Below, piece by piece: positions 28,835 through 38,910 of a stretch of DNA of 64,000 nt. Source of the DNA: Nocardia spumae (GTDB taxonomy: Bacteria > Actinomycetota > Actinomycetes > Mycobacteriales > Mycobacteriaceae); NCBI RefSeq assembly GCF_020733635.1, contig NZ_JAJFZL010000001.1, positions 2,542,001 to 2,606,000 on the forward strand. The letters are read 5' to 3'. Positions within the stretch are counted from its first letter, which is position 1; every line of letters begins with the position of its first letter. The position numbers and the translations under genes are program-made. The notes beneath the pieces were generated by a model. That model was not told the DNA's origin. It made no database searches and saw nothing but the letters and a program-made list of their open reading frames with translations.

Positions 28835-28900
28835 AGTACGAATATACTCGAACTGATACGAGTAAAGTCGAACTTAGCATCAGTACGATAGAATTCGAAC
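28835..28900. promoter_or_regulatory. three-copy operator between MFS and ArsR genes
   Basis: Three 19-base direct copies of the pattern (A/G)(G/A)TACGA-N6-TCGAAC occur at 28835-28853, 28855-28873 and 28882-28900. Each copy is itself an imperfect inverted repeat (TACGA/TCGAA). They fill most of the 104-base divergent spacer between the transporter and the regulator, a typical place for an autoregulating repressor. Confidence 0.7.
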
Positions 28901-28919
28901 TAGTGAGATCGGAGGAATG

Positions 28920-29300
28920 ATGCCGGCGTCGTCGCCACACCGCTTCGCGAGACATCCGGAACCGGCCGCGGTGCCGCCGCCGTTGGCGGAACCCGCTGTG
29001 GACGAGCTCCGCCTGGACACCGTGCTGGGCGCGCTCAGCGATCCGCTGCGGCTGCGTATCGTGCGTGAGCTGTTGTTGTCCTCGGAGGCATTCGATCATC
29101 CGTGTGGCTGGTTCGGCATCGACCGGCCCAAATCCTCGCTGACCCATCACTTCAAGGCTCTGCGCACCGCCGGAATCCTGCGTCAGCGCCAATACGGCCT
29201 CGAACGTCGCAGCCAGGTCCGCATCGATGATCTGCAATCGCGATTTCCGGGTTTGCTGGACCTGGTCGCGAACTGGACGCCGGAGACGGCGCAGCCGTAG
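28920..29300 (+). CDS. ArsR-family winged-helix transcriptional regulator
   Basis: A protein of 126 residues. A 30-residue Pro/Ala-rich tail precedes the winged helix: LDTVLGALSDPLRLRIVREL, then KSSLTHHFKALRTAGILRQR as recognition helix and wing. The CVC metal motif of classical ArsR sensors is absent, so an organic ligand or another signal is likely. Two adjacent ATGs (28917 and 28920) exist; the second has the better distance from GGAGG. It is divergent from the MFS gene and is its probable repressor. Confidence 0.88.
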   Translation: MPASSPHRFARHPEPAAVPPPLAEPAVDELRLDTVLGALSDPLRLRIVRELLLSSEAFDHPCGWFGIDRPKSSLTHHFKALRTAGILRQRQYGLERRSQVRIDDLQSRFPGLLDLVANWTPETAQP

Positions 29301-29370
29301 CGCGCGGCGGTCGGCACGGTATCCGCTCGTCCTGAGGGCCGGACGGGATCGACCGTCATATGCTGCGCGC

Positions 29371-29781
29371 ATGACCACCGATCGAAGCGGCATGCGCCTG
29401 TGGGGGCGGCGTGCCGGCCGGGTGGCCGCCTGGCTCGCGCTGTCGGCCGTGGGTGCGAGCACCCGTCCGTTCGGTGTCGCCGCGACGGGATTGGTGGCCG
29501 GCGCCGCCATCGTCGCGGTCGTTTACGCGGTCCGGGGCGGGGCGCGCGACCTCTCGTTCACTCCGCGGTTGCGCCGGGGCGTGGCGGGATGGTCGATCCT
29601 GCTGGCGGCCTTGCTGGCATGGGAGCTGTTCGCCTGGACGCGTCAGCCCGCCCTGCTCGTCCCCGATCCCTCCCACCCCACCCTGTCGACACTGCTCAGC
29701 CCCTGGCTGGAGGAGGAGCCGGGGCGATTCATCGGATGGCTGGTCTGGTCGGCCGCCGGATGGTGGCTGGTGCGGCCATGA
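29371..29781 (+). CDS. hypothetical membrane protein
   Basis: A protein of 136 residues with four likely membrane helices and an arginine-rich start. Recognisable stretches include GWSILLAALLAWELFAWTRQ and FIGWLVWSAAGWWLVRP at the end. I do not recognise a function. Its stop overlaps the start of the following 66-residue membrane protein (ATGA), so the two are co-translated and probably interact. The pattern is known among nocardiae and mycobacteria as conserved hypothetical pairs. Confidence 0.7.
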   Translation: MTTDRSGMRLWGRRAGRVAAWLALSAVGASTRPFGVAATGLVAGAAIVAVVYAVRGGARDLSFTPRLRRGVAGWSILLAALLAWELFAWTRQPALLVPDPSHPTLSTLLSPWLEEEPGRFIGWLVWSAAGWWLVRP

Positions 29782-29978
29782 CCGATCGGGTGCTGATCGT
29801 CACCGGTTTCGCCGTACTCATCGCCGTGCTGGTCCTGGCAGCGGTGGCGATACGCCTGCGCCGTCTGTCCTGGGCCGCCCTGGGCGAGACCGTTCGCTAC
29901 CTGACCCGGACCGCGCCCGCCCGGATCGCCGCCGTGGTGGTGTGGGCCTGGCTCGGCTGGCATTTCCTGGCGAGATAG
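29778..29978 (+). CDS. small membrane protein (DUF6186-like) coupled to the preceding gene
   Basis: A 66-residue protein with an N-terminal membrane helix (VLIVTGFAVLIAVLVLAAVA), a basic segment IRLRRLSWAALGETVRYLTR, and a second C-terminal helix ending WAWLGWHFLAR. It starts at an ATGA overlap with the upstream membrane-protein stop. The function is unknown. It converges with the glutamate transporter operon across a strong hairpin. Confidence 0.72.
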   Translation: MTDRVLIVTGFAVLIAVLVLAAVAIRLRRLSWAALGETVRYLTRTAPARIAAVVVWAWLGWHFLAR

Positions 29979-30074
29979 CGACCCGGTTGGACACCCATCC
30001 CCGGCCGCCGCGAGTGGCGTGGCCCGGCGACCGGGGTGGTGCTCGTTCAGCATCGAATATCGACGACAACGGGT

Positions 30075-30101
30075 CGAGGGTTGTGCTCGGCGCGAGCACA
30101 A
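30075..30101. terminator. bidirectional hairpin terminator
   Basis: A perfect 12-bp stem GGGTTGTGCTCG/CGAGCACAACCC with a 3-base loop lies between the convergent small membrane-protein gene and the end of the gluABCD-type operon. It can serve both directions. Confidence 0.8.
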
Positions 30102-30113
30102 CCCGGCCGCGGG

Positions 30114-31007
30114 CTAGGAGGCTCGGCCGACGTCCACACCCGGGGCCGCGTCGGTGAGAACCGAATCGACGCCCAGGACGGTCCGGCCCCGCCGGCCCGA
30201 CCGCAGCCGGTGTTCCAGACGGGTGGCCACGAAGGTCAGCGCCCAGTTCAACGCGATCATGACGATGCCCACCACGATCAACGCCGGCACCGTGTTCTGC
30301 TCGGCCGCGCCCAGCTGCTGACCCTGGCGGACGATCTCCTGATACGTGATCTGATACCCGAGTGCGGTGTCCTTGAGCGCCACCACCATCTGCGAGATGA
30401 GCGCCGGCAACATCGCCGTCACCGCCTGCGGCAGCAGGATCAGCCGCATCATCTGTCCCTTGCGCAGGCCCAGTGCCTGTGCGGCCTCGCTCTGCCCGCG
30501 CGGGAGCGACCGGATACCCGACCGCACGATCTCGGCGATGACCGACCCGTTGTACACGGTCAACGCCACGACCACCGCGGCCAGCGCCAGCTGATCGGAG
30601 ACGAAGAGATTGTTCTTGGCGAACCAGTTGTAGAGGAAGATCATCAGGATCAGCACCGGAATGGCGCGCGCCACTTCGACGATCGCTCCCGCCACCCAGC
30701 GCACGATGCGATGATCCGATAACCGCAACAGTCCGAAGACGATTCCGATCACCAGGGCGAACACGATCGACAGCGCCGCGGCCACCAGCGTGCCACGCAG
30801 ACCCGGCAGAATGTAGGTCTGCCAGACCTCGGCCTGGATGAACGGCTTCCACTTCTCGGCGGTCAGCTGTCCCTTCTCGTCGAAGGCGCGCCACACCAGC
30901 CAGCCGATCCCCACCAGCGCCGCCGCCACCAGCACCGAATACGCCCGATGGCGGCGCCGTGCCCGCGGGCCCGGAACGTCGTAGAGGACCGAGGTGCCGG
31001 CGCTCAT
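30114..31007 (-). CDS. gluD: glutamate-type ABC transporter permease GluD
   Basis: An inner-membrane permease of the HisMQ/polar amino-acid family, 297 residues. It has an N-terminal helix, then five more. The EAA-type loop that contacts the ATPase is EAAQALGLRKGQMMRLILLP. The C-terminal tail is longer than in most family members. Its ATG overlaps the GluC stop (ATGA). Together with GluC it forms the translocation channel for glutamate or a related amino acid. Placement between recX and miaB matches gluABCD of corynebacteria. Confidence 0.92.
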   Translation of the reverse strand: MSAGTSVLYDVPGPRARRRHRAYSVLVAAALVGIGWLVWRAFDEKGQLTAEKWKPFIQAEVWQTYILPGLRGTLVAAALSIVFALVIGIVFGLLRLSDHRIVRWVAGAIVEVARAIPVLILMIFLYNWFAKNNLFVSDQLALAAVVVALTVYNGSVIAEIVRSGIRSLPRGQSEAAQALGLRKGQMMRLILLPQAVTAMLPALISQMVVALKDTALGYQITYQEIVRQGQQLGAAEQNTVPALIVVGIVMIALNWALTFVATRLEHRLRSGRRGRTVLGVDSVLTDAAPGVDVGRAS

Positions 31008-31690
31008 CGCTTCACCTCGAATCGTTTGGCCAGCCAGCCGAACAGCAGACCGGTCGGCAGGGTGAGGATGACGAAGCCGAGGGCGAAGATCGCGCCGATG
31101 GCGAGGATATCGGCCTCGGTCTCGTTCATGGATGCCATCAGCGCCGCCGCCTCGGCCACCCCGATCGCCGAGGCGATCGTCGAATTCTTCGTCAACGCGA
31201 TCAGGACACTGCCGAGCGGGGCGATCACCGAGCGGAATGCCTGCGGCAACACCACATGCCGCAGATTCTGTCCGAAGGTCAGCCCCAGCGATCGGCCCGC
31301 CTCCGACTGCCCCAGCGGCACCGTGTTGATACCCGCGCGCAGGGATTCGCAGACGAAAGAGGCGGTGTAGACGCTCAATCCGAGTACCGCGAAACGAAAG
31401 TTGTTGGTGGGCAGAAAATCCAGGCCTGAGCTCTCACTGGCGAGTTCGATACCCAGGGTGGTGTAGAGGCCGAGCGAACAGAACACCAGGATCAGCGTCA
31501 GCGGAGTATTGCGGAAAATCGTCACGTACGCCGTGCCGATCCACCGAGCCACCGGAATGGGCGACACCCGCATCGCCGCCACCAGGGTCCCGATGATCAG
31601 CGCCCCGACCGCGGAGAATACGGTCAGCTTGATGGTCACCCAGAAGGCATCCCACAGCTGACTGTCGTATCGGGAGATCAAATCGAACAC
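31004..31690 (-). CDS. gluC: glutamate-type ABC transporter permease GluC
   Basis: A polar amino-acid ABC permease of 228 residues. It begins with FDLISRYDSQLWDAFWVTIK, the normal GluC-like start. The permease signature is RTSxxx-like EAGRSLGLTFGQNLRHVVLP. Five to six membrane helices can be counted. GTG 31690 is used as start because sequence upstream of it is not family-like. It lies between gluB (55 bases) and gluD (overlap). Confidence 0.92.
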   Translation of the reverse strand: MFDLISRYDSQLWDAFWVTIKLTVFSAVGALIIGTLVAAMRVSPIPVARWIGTAYVTIFRNTPLTLILVFCSLGLYTTLGIELASESSGLDFLPTNNFRFAVLGLSVYTASFVCESLRAGINTVPLGQSEAGRSLGLTFGQNLRHVVLPQAFRSVIAPLGSVLIALTKNSTIASAIGVAEAAALMASMNETEADILAIGAIFALGFVILTLPTGLLFGWLAKRFEVKR

Positions 31691-31745
31691 GGGTGGGCCG
31701 TCCCTTTCTCCGCTCCGCACCCGTATCGGTGCGGGGCAGGCTCGA

Positions 31746-32579
31746 TCAGTAGCGGTCGACCTGCGGCGGGCTCGGGATCTGGAAATCGGCACTGCCGAAG
31801 TTCTGCTGCAGCGAGGCCTTCCAGGATCCGTCGTTGATCATCGACTCGATGGCGTCGTTGATCTTGTCGCGAGATTCCTTGTCGCCCTTCTTCAGGCCGA
31901 TTCCGTAGTTCTCGGTCGTGAACGGCTGACCGACCACTTTCAACTGGCCGGGCGACTGCGCGGCATATCCGGCCAGAATGATGTTGTCGGTCGTGACCGC
32001 GTCCACCGCACCCGATTTCAACGCCTCCACGCACAGCGAATAGGTGTCGTACTCCTGCAACTGCACGTCGTTGGCGAAATTCTTCTGGATGTTCTGTGCC
32101 GGTGTGGAGCCCTTCACCGAGCACAGCTTCTTACCGCCCTTCAGTGATTCCGGGCCGGTGACGGTGGTGTTGTCGGCGCGCACGAGCAGCGACTGCCCGG
32201 CCACGTAGTACGGTCCCGCGAAGTCGACCTTCTGTTTGCGCTGATCGGTGATGGAGTAGGTGGCGACCACGTAGTCGACCTGCCCGTTCTGAATCAGTGT
32301 CTCGCGCTGCGCCGACGGCGCCTCCTTGAAGGAGATCTTGTCCGGGGGAACCCCGAGTTTCCCGGCGACGTAGCGGGCGACATCGACATCGAATCCGGAG
32401 AACGACCCGTCCCTGTTGCGTAGGCCCAGACCCGGTTGGTCGAACTTGATACCGATGGTGAGTTCGCCCTCGGAGGCGTGCTGAGTGGCGGTTTTGTTGC
32501 TGCCACCGCCGCATCCGGTCGCGACAACCGCCACGGCCAGTGCGCCGATTCCGAATCGCAGTGCTCGGGGAATCCTCAT
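31746..32579 (-). CDS. gluB: glutamate-type ABC transporter substrate-binding lipoprotein GluB
   Basis: A family 3 solute-binding protein of 277 residues. The signal peptide ends in the lipobox VATGC with Cys23 as lipid anchor. The mature part shows TIGIKFDQPGLGLRN, FSGFDVDVARYVAGKLG, VDYVVATYSITDQRK and the second domain with VDAVTTDNIILAGYA. It captures glutamate or a similar polar amino acid outside the membrane for GluCD. It is the second gene of a four-gene minus-strand operon. Confidence 0.94.
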   Translation of the reverse strand: MRIPRALRFGIGALAVAVVATGCGGGSNKTATQHASEGELTIGIKFDQPGLGLRNRDGSFSGFDVDVARYVAGKLGVPPDKISFKEAPSAQRETLIQNGQVDYVVATYSITDQRKQKVDFAGPYYVAGQSLLVRADNTTVTGPESLKGGKKLCSVKGSTPAQNIQKNFANDVQLQEYDTYSLCVEALKSGAVDAVTTDNIILAGYAAQSPGQLKVVGQPFTTENYGIGLKKGDKESRDKINDAIESMINDGSWKASLQQNFGSADFQIPSPPQVDRY

Positions 32580-32661
32580 CGAATGCCTTCTCTCTGGTGC
32601 GGGGCAGGGGTGCTGGGCGGTGCGACGGGAGCGGTCGGGTCACCGCGGTCGTGAACGGTGA

Positions 32662-33501
32662 TCAATGGCTCAAGATCTTGCCCAGAAAGTCGCGGGCGCG
32701 CTCGGAAGCGGGTGCGGTGAAGAAGGTTTCGGGGGGCGCGTCCTCGACGATCGCGCCGTCGGCCATGAACAGCACCCGATCGCCGGCTCGGCGCGCGAAA
32801 CCCATTTCGTGCGTCACCACCAGCATGGTCATCCCCTCCTTGGCCAGCGACACCATCACCTCGAGGACCTCGTTGACCATTTCGGGATCCAAGGCCGAGG
32901 TGGGTTCGTCGAACAGCATCACCTTGGGATTCATCGCCAGCGCCCGCGCGATGGCCACTCGCTGCTGCTGACCACCCGACAGTTGCGCCGGATACTTGTC
33001 GGCCTGATCGGCGATTCCGACGCGTTCGAGCAGTTCCATCGCCCGCGCGCGGGCCTGCTTCTTGTCAATGCGCCGGACCTTCACCGGCCCGAGGACCACG
33101 TTGTCGAGGATCGTCTTGTGCGCGAACAGATTGAACGACTGGAACACCATGCCCACATCGGCGCGCAGCTTCGCCAGCGCCCGACCCTCGTCGGGCAGAG
33201 CGACCCCATCGACGGCGATGGTGCCGGTATCGATGGGTTCGAGCCGGTTGATCGTCCGGCACAGGGTGGATTTCCCGGACCCGGACGGGCCCAGGACGAT
33301 CACCACCTGTCCGCGCGGGACTTCGAGATTCACCTCGCGCAGTACGTGGAGTTCGCCGAAGTGCTTGTCCACGTTGCGCATCGAGATCATCGGTGGGGCG
33401 GCAGCGGCGCCGGGGGATGCTCCGGCCGCGGTGCCGGCTTCCGACTCGGCGGTGTTCCCAGCCCCGGTTATACCGGGGCTTGCGTCGGCGGCATCGGTCA
33501 T
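32662..33501 (-). CDS. gluA: glutamate-type ABC transporter ATP-binding protein GluA
   Basis: An ABC ATPase of 279 residues. A 37-residue Ala/Gly/Ser-rich extension precedes the core [20 protein letters not shown]. Walker A is GPSGSGKST, the Q-loop is [12 protein letters not shown], the signature is [15 protein letters not shown], Walker B is [11 protein letters not shown], and the switch histidine is in VVTHEMGFA. It energises GluBCD uptake. It is first in the operon gluA-gluB-gluC-gluD. A start at the internal Met before ISMRNV would remove the extension; ATG 33501 is the longer choice. Confidence 0.93.
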   Translation of the reverse strand: MTDAADASPGITGAGNTAESEAGTAAGASPGAAAAPPMISMRNVDKHFGELHVLREVNLEVPRGQVVIVLGPSGSGKSTLCRTINRLEPIDTGTIAVDGVALPDEGRALAKLRADVGMVFQSFNLFAHKTILDNVVLGPVKVRRIDKKQARARAMELLERVGIADQADKYPAQLSGGQQQRVAIARALAMNPKVMLFDEPTSALDPEMVNEVLEVMVSLAKEGMTMLVVTHEMGFARRAGDRVLFMADGAIVEDAPPETFFTAPASERARDFLGKILSH

Positions 33502-33684
33502 GGGAATCGACCCTAGAGGGGTTTCGCGCGGAATGCGCTCTTTTCGCCTGTGCGTCGTGCCGTCGCAGCCCGGCCTTAACCCGCTGGTGACCTGGGGAAG
33601 AGGCCGGGTGACCGGGGTCACTCCGGAGACGGTCGTGGCCACCGGGGTGGGCGTCCGATTTCGCGAAGCGTCTACCCTGGACCC

Positions 33685-35292
33685 GTGAATTCGTCCATGC
33701 AGGTTGCAGCGCATTCGGCTGCGGGACGCGCCCCGGGCTCGCCCATCGATCCGCAGCCGCTGCGGACCTACGAGGTCCGGACCTACGGCTGCCAGATGAA
33801 CGTGCACGACTCCGAACGGTTGTCGGGCCTGCTCGAGGACGCCGGATACATCAAGGCCGACGGCGGTGAGACCGCTGACCTGGTGGTGTTCAACACCTGC
33901 GCGGTGCGCGAGAACGCCGACAACAAGCTCTACGGAACGCTCGGCCATCTCGCGCCGATCAAGGCCGAGCGTCCCGGAATGCAGATCGCGGTCGGCGGGT
34001 GCCTGGCGCAGAAGGACCGTGACACCGTGGTGCGCAAGGCGCCGTGGGTCGACGTGGTGTTCGGTACGCACAACATCGGTTCACTGCCGGTTCTGCTCGA
34101 ACGCGCGCGCCACAACGGGCAGGCGCAGGTCGAGATCCTGGAATCGCTCGAGGCGTTCCCGTCGACGCTGCCCGCGCGGCGCGAATCCGCCTATGCCGGT
34201 TGGGTGTCGATCTCGGTGGGCTGCAACAACACCTGCACCTTCTGCATCGTGCCCTCGCTGCGCGGCAAGGAGGTCGACCGCCGGCCCGGCGATGTGCTGG
34301 CCGAGGTGCAGGCGCTGGTCGATCAGGGTGTGCTCGAGGTGACCCTGCTGGGGCAGAACGTCAATTCCTACGGCGTGAACTTCGCCGAACCCGCACTGCC
34401 ACAAGGGCATCCGGCGGAATTCGCGACCGAGCAGCGTGATCGGGGCGCCTTCGCGAAATTGTTGCGCGCCTGCGGCGCGATCGATGGGCTCGAGCGGGTG
34501 CGCTTCACCTCACCGCATCCGGCGGAATTCACCGACGATGTCATCGAGGCGATGGCCGAGACCCCGAACGTGTGCCCGCAGCTGCACATGCCGCTGCAAT
34601 CCGGCTCGGACCGGGTGCTCAAGGCGATGCGGCGCTCCTATCGCAAGGACCGTTACCTCGGCATCATCGAGAAGGTGCGGGCCGCGATGCCGCATGCCGC
34701 GATCACCACCGACATCATCGTCGGATTCCCGGGCGAGACCGAGGAGGATTTCCAGCAGACCCTCGATGTCGTGCGCCAGGCGCGCTTCACCAGCGCCTTC
34801 ACCTTCCAGTACTCGATCCGACCCGGCACTCCCGCGGCCACCATGGCCGGCCAGGTGCCCAAGGCCGTGGTGCAGGAGCGCTACGACCGGCTGATCGAAT
34901 TGCAGGAGCAGATTTCGCTCGAGGCCAATCGCGCGCTGGTCGGGACCGAGGTCGAACTGCTGGTCGCCGACGGCGCGGGGAAGAAGAACGCGGCCACCGC
35001 CCGGATGAGCGGACGGTCGCGGGACGGCCGGCTGGTGCATTTCCGGCCCGCCCCCGATGCGGGAATTCGGCCCGGCGATATCGTCACCGTCGATATCACC
35101 GGCGCGGCGCCGCACTATCTGATCGCCGACGGGCCCGTGCACACCCACCGCCGCACTCGCGCCGGTGACGCGCACGAACGCGGTGTGCTGCCCAAGACCG
35201 CGCCGATCGGCGTCGGGCTGGGATTGCCGCGCATCGGCGCTCCGGCGCCGCTGCCCGCGGCCTCGGCCTGCGATTCCGGCTGCGGAGCGTGA
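33685..35292 (+). CDS. miaB: tRNA-2-methylthio-N6-dimethylallyladenosine synthase MiaB
   Basis: A radical-SAM methylthiotransferase that completes ms2i6A at tRNA position 37. The 535 residues comprise an N-terminal UPF0004 domain with [11 protein letters not shown] and cysteines for the auxiliary cluster ([14 protein letters not shown]). The radical-SAM centre follows with C180-x3-C184-x2-C187 in CNNTCTFC, then a TRAM domain (about 390-460). The last 70 residues are an extra tail rich in Ala/Pro ending CDSGCGA. GTG 33685 or ATG 33697 can start it. miaA, making the substrate modification, lies 3.6 kb downstream. Confidence 0.96.
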   Translation: MNSSMQVAAHSAAGRAPGSPIDPQPLRTYEVRTYGCQMNVHDSERLSGLLEDAGYIKADGGETADLVVFNTCAVRENADNKLYGTLGHLAPIKAERPGMQIAVGGCLAQKDRDTVVRKAPWVDVVFGTHNIGSLPVLLERARHNGQAQVEILESLEAFPSTLPARRESAYAGWVSISVGCNNTCTFCIVPSLRGKEVDRRPGDVLAEVQALVDQGVLEVTLLGQNVNSYGVNFAEPALPQGHPAEFATEQRDRGAFAKLLRACGAIDGLERVRFTSPHPAEFTDDVIEAMAETPNVCPQLHMPLQSGSDRVLKAMRRSYRKDRYLGIIEKVRAAMPHAAITTDIIVGFPGETEEDFQQTLDVVRQARFTSAFTFQYSIRPGTPAATMAGQVPKAVVQERYDRLIELQEQISLEANRALVGTEVELLVADGAGKKNAATARMSGRSRDGRLVHFRPAPDAGIRPGDIVTVDITGAAPHYLIADGPVHTHRRTRAGDAHERGVLPKTAPIGVGLGLPRIGAPAPLPAASACDSGCGA

Positions 35293-35301
35293 GCACCGGC
35301 G

Positions 35302-35994
35302 ATGAGCGAACGCGGAGATGAGGATCGCCCGGAGGAACCGGAGCGGTCCGATCGCGCACAGCATCCGCCGCGGCCCGGACCCGACGGTGCGACCGAGTCG
35401 AATGAGGAGAGCATGAACCCCGGCGAATCGAAGGTTTTCGAACAGTTCCGCGGCGATCTCGAGGCCGTCGAACGAAAGATCGCCGGTGAGATCGATCCCG
35501 GCTCGCGGGCCATGGTGGTCGCGGTGGCGGTGTTCGTCCTGCTGCTGTCGCTGGTGCTGCCGCACGCCGGGCATGCGCGCGGCCTGGATGTGGTGCTCTA
35601 CGACGCCACCGCGCAGGCCGAGCACATCGGGTTGCCGTCGCGGGTATTCGAATGGTTCGTCATCGTCTTCGGTATCGGCTTCTCGTCGCTGGCGCTGGTC
35701 ACCCGCCGCTGGGCGCTGGCCTGGGTGGCGGTCGCGGGATCTGCGGTCGGCAGCGTCTTCGGCGTGCTGTCGATCTGGCACCGGCAGACTCCGGGCCTGG
35801 GCAACTATCACGGCGCCGGACCGGGGATCGGCCTGATCCTGGCCGCCCTCGCGATCATCGTGCTCACATTCCACTGGATCCGCGTGGTGTGGAGCCGCAC
35901 GGCACTGCAACTCGAGGCCGAGGAACGCCGCCGCGCCGCCGCCGCCGAACAGGAGGAGCGCGATCGGCGCCGCCTCTTCGGCGAGGACGGCTGA
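35302..35994 (+). CDS. conserved membrane protein downstream of miaB (Rv2732c-like)
   Basis: A protein of 230 residues: a 70-residue charged N-terminus including FEQFRGDLEAVERKIAGEID, then four membrane helices (about 70-93, 115-135, 140-160, 175-200), then a C-terminal helix of Glu/Arg/Ala (LEAEERRRAAAAEQEERDRR). No motif indicates activity. It follows miaB by nine bases, the same order as in mycobacteria. ATG 35302 is chosen; ATG 35413 is a possible shorter start. Confidence 0.8.
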   Translation: MSERGDEDRPEEPERSDRAQHPPRPGPDGATESNEESMNPGESKVFEQFRGDLEAVERKIAGEIDPGSRAMVVAVAVFVLLLSLVLPHAGHARGLDVVLYDATAQAEHIGLPSRVFEWFVIVFGIGFSSLALVTRRWALAWVAVAGSAVGSVFGVLSIWHRQTPGLGNYHGAGPGIGLILAALAIIVLTFHWIRVVWSRTALQLEAEERRRAAAAEQEERDRRRLFGEDG

Positions 35995-36003
35995 TCCGGC
36001 CGT

Positions 36004-36405
36004 TCAGCGGTGCACGGCGACCACCGGGATGGTCCGGCTGGTCTTGCGCGCGTGGTCGGCGAAGAACGGATACAACCGGGTGAGCTCGGCCCACAACCGG
36101 TCGTATTCCGGACCGTGCAGGGGTGTCGCGGTCGCGGAGTAGCTGCGCTCGGCCAGCTCCACCGTCACGGCCGGATCGGCGACCAGATTCAGGTACCAGT
36201 CCGGATGTTCGGGGGCGCCGACGTTCGAGGCGACCACCAGGATGCGGTCGCCGTCGGGGTGGAACATCATCGGCGTGGTGTGGGCCGTCCCGGTCCGGCG
36301 TCCGGTGGTGGTGAGCAGCACCAAACGGTCCCGATGCATGCCCTCGATCGGGTCACCGGCCCGGAACTGCTCGATGACCCGCCGATTGATCGCCCGTACA
36401 TTCAT
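36004..36405 (-). CDS. deazaflavin (F420)-dependent nitroreductase family protein
   Basis: A split-barrel protein of 133 residues related to Ddn: LVLLTTTGRRTGTAHTTPMM is the signature beginning of the core, followed by VVASNVGAPEHPDWYLNLVA. The family binds F420H2 and reduces quinones or nitro compounds at the membrane; which substrate is used here is unknown. ATG 36405 is taken because the frame upstream runs into the next gene's end. It converges with the miaB-downstream membrane protein and lies after the DUF349 gene on the same strand. Confidence 0.86.
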   Translation of the reverse strand: MNVRAINRRVIEQFRAGDPIEGMHRDRLVLLTTTGRRTGTAHTTPMMFHPDGDRILVVASNVGAPEHPDWYLNLVADPAVTVELAERSYSATATPLHGPEYDRLWAELTRLYPFFADHARKTSRTIPVVAVHR

Positions 36406-36425
36406 GGCCGGCTCCTCGTTCGGGT

Positions 36426-37901
36426 TCAGCGCCGGCTGACCGCGCCCTCGGCCGCGTCGGCCCACTCGCGCCATTGCTTGGCCTGTTCCAGCGCCTTCTC
36501 GGCATCGCGGGGGCGACCGGCGGCCTCGGCCTTCGCGGCCTGCTCCTCGAATTGCGCGACGCGTTCACGGAACTGGGCCGCGCGTGCCATCGCCTCCGGA
36601 TCGGTCCGCCGCCACTGGGCGTCGACCGCCTCGCGTACCCGCTTCTCCAGCGCGCGCAGCCGGCCCTCGAGCTCGTGCATGCGCTCCCGCGGCACCTTGC
36701 CGATCCGGTCCCACTTCTCCTGCAGTTCGCGCAGGGCGGCACGGGCCGAATCCAGCGTCGCGGAATCGGGTTCGATCCGCTCCGGGATGCGGTCCTCGTA
36801 GCTGTGCAGTAGCTCCTCCTTGGCGGCCGCGTTCTCCCCGAATTCGGCGTCGCGCTCGGAAGCGGCGGCATTGCGGGCGGCGAAGAACACGTCCTGCGCG
36901 CTCTTGAAACGCCGCCACAGCTGCTCATCGGCCTCGCGGGGCGCGCGACCGGCGGCCTTCCACTCGGTGAGCAGATCGCGGAAGACCGCGGCGGTGCCCA
37001 CCCAGTCGGTGGAATCGGACAGCTCCTCGGCACGCACGCACAGGTCTTCCTTGCGGGTCTTCGCCGCCGCGCGCTCGCGATCGAGTTCGGCGAAGTGCGC
37101 GCCACGGCGACGGTTGAACGCCTCCCGCGCCTTCGAGAACCGCCGCCACAGTGCGTCGTCGACCTTGCGATCGACCCCGCGAATGGACTTCCACTCGTCG
37201 AGGATTTCGCGCAGCCGATCACCGGCGGCCTTCCACTGGGTGGAGTCGGCGGCGATCTGCTCGGCCTCCGCGCACAGCGCTTCCTTGCGCTCGGTGTGCT
37301 CGTGCCGCGCGCGTTCCTTCTCCTCCTTGGCGTGGGCGGCCGCCTCGTCGGAATGCTCGATGATGGCCTGCAACCGCTGCGCCAGTCCGTCGACATCGCC
37401 GATCACCGCCGCGGTGGGCAGCGATTCGGCGAGCGCGACGGCGGCGGTCTTGGTCTTGCGGGCATCGGTGCCGGCCGCCAGCCGCGCCTCCAGCAGGGCC
37501 ACCTCGGTCGCCAGATCGTCGAAGCGGCGGCCGAAATGGGCCAGCCCCTCGGCGGCATCGCCGGCCTGCCACGAGCCGATCTCGCGCTCACCGGTGGCGG
37601 TCTTGACCCATGCGGTGCCGTCGTCGTCGACCCGGCCCCACTCGCTGGGATCGGTGACCGTGGGCACCACGACCGGATGCGGATGCTCCTGCGCCGGGCC
37701 GGGGACGGGAGCGGGTTTGACGTGATGGGCCGCCGAGCTGGGTTTCGGCGCCTGCGGCTTGGGTACCCCGGGGCGTGGCGCCGCGCCGGGCTTGGGGGCG
37801 GCATCGGCCGGGGTGGGACGCTTGGCGGCAGGATCACTGGACTGCTGCGAAGCGCCGGTTTCCGGATGCACTGCCTTCTCGGTTCCGCTGTTGTCGGTCA
37901 T
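36426..37901 (-). CDS. DUF349 domain-containing protein (Rv2731-like)
   Basis: A protein of 491 residues. The N-terminal 75 residues are disordered (Pro/Lys/Ala). Then come several DUF349 helical repeats, visible as [40 protein letters not shown], and [20 protein letters not shown] plus [14 protein letters not shown]. Long charged helices suggest coiled coils. The protein sits in the miaB-miaA stretch as in mycobacteria, where the homologue is a large Ala/Arg-rich protein of unknown function. The family has been linked to nucleoid or RNA-binding roles elsewhere; none is shown here. Confidence 0.88.
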   Translation of the reverse strand: MTDNSGTEKAVHPETGASQQSSDPAAKRPTPADAAPKPGAAPRPGVPKPQAPKPSSAAHHVKPAPVPGPAQEHPHPVVVPTVTDPSEWGRVDDDGTAWVKTATGEREIGSWQAGDAAEGLAHFGRRFDDLATEVALLEARLAAGTDARKTKTAAVALAESLPTAAVIGDVDGLAQRLQAIIEHSDEAAAHAKEEKERARHEHTERKEALCAEAEQIAADSTQWKAAGDRLREILDEWKSIRGVDRKVDDALWRRFSKAREAFNRRRGAHFAELDRERAAAKTRKEDLCVRAEELSDSTDWVGTAAVFRDLLTEWKAAGRAPREADEQLWRRFKSAQDVFFAARNAAASERDAEFGENAAAKEELLHSYEDRIPERIEPDSATLDSARAALRELQEKWDRIGKVPRERMHELEGRLRALEKRVREAVDAQWRRTDPEAMARAAQFRERVAQFEEQAAKAEAAGRPRDAEKALEQAKQWREWADAAEGAVSRR

Positions 37902-38109
37902 CGCTCCTCATCCCTGCCGCGCGTCACGGCTGCCTGGTTACGCCCTAGCAGATCCCATTCAACCAGCCAATAGACAGAATTGCCCTCTCTTACCGGCGGT
38001 GGCGTGCACCGAGTGAAAGCTGTGAGTGGTGGGGAGGGGGCTGTGCGTGGTGCGCGGGTGCCGGAGGTGGCCCGGGGGACACCGGGACCGGGGCCGCTAC
38101 GGTTGACGA

Positions 38110-38910
38110 GTGTTCCGTGTCGCCGCGCTGATTCCCTCGCCACTCGTGCTGGTCCCCGAATTGGCCGGTGGGGTGCCGCTGAACGATCCCGGACATCCGG
38201 CCGTGCGGGTGCCCGACCTCCGCGAGTCCGTCCTGCGCGCCGGCCGGATTCTCCGGGAGCAGGCCCGGCACTGGGCCATCGTCGGCGCCGGCACCGGACC
38301 GGTGCCCACGGGTGTCGGCGGCTTCGGGGGATTCGGGGCGGACGTGCGGGTGAGCCTGTCGGCGCACGAGCCGGACGCCGAGCCGGATCCGGCGTGGCCG
38401 ACCGCCCTGCTGGTCGGTGCGTGGTTGCGCGGCCGGATCGCCGCGGAGGGCGCCGGGACGGGCGGTGGCGAAGCAGACGACGGCGAAACAGACGATATCG
38501 AGGCGCGCGCCGTCCCGGTCGACCCCGACGCCGATTCCGGGCGGTGCGTCGAACTCGGGGCGCGGTTGCGGGCGTGCCTGGACGCCGATCCGAATCCGCA
38601 GGCGGTGCTGGTGGTAGCCGACGGTGCCGCGACCCTGTCCACGACGTCCCCGGGCTATCTGGATCCGCGGGCCGCGGCATATCAGCGCCGCATCGACGAC
38701 GCACTCGACGGCGGTGACCGATCGGCGCTGGGCGAGCTGGATCCGCACCTGTGCGCCGATCTGGATATCGCGGGCCGCCCCGGCTACCAGGTGCTGGCCG
38801 GGTTGTTCGGCGGCGACGACGCCGACCCGAAGGTCGAAACCCTCTATCGGGGAGCGCCTTTCGGAGTCGGCTATCACGTATCGGTGTGGTATCCGGCGGG
38901 CGCGCGATGA
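38110..38910 (+). CDS. class III extradiol ring-cleavage dioxygenase-like protein (Rv2728c-like)
   Basis: A protein of 266 residues with the fold of the LigB/MEMO superfamily by its opening [18 protein letters not shown], a central [20 protein letters not shown], and the end [15 protein letters not shown]. The metal-binding histidines usual for dioxygenases are not all recognisable, so activity is doubtful. It lies directly before miaA with a four-base overlap, as in mycobacteria (Rv2728c). The GTG at 38110 is the start. Confidence 0.8.
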   Translation: MFRVAALIPSPLVLVPELAGGVPLNDPGHPAVRVPDLRESVLRAGRILREQARHWAIVGAGTGPVPTGVGGFGGFGADVRVSLSAHEPDAEPDPAWPTALLVGAWLRGRIAAEGAGTGGGEADDGETDDIEARAVPVDPDADSGRCVELGARLRACLDADPNPQAVLVVADGAATLSTTSPGYLDPRAAAYQRRIDDALDGGDRSALGELDPHLCADLDIAGRPGYQVLAGLFGGDDADPKVETLYRGAPFGVGYHVSVWYPAGAR

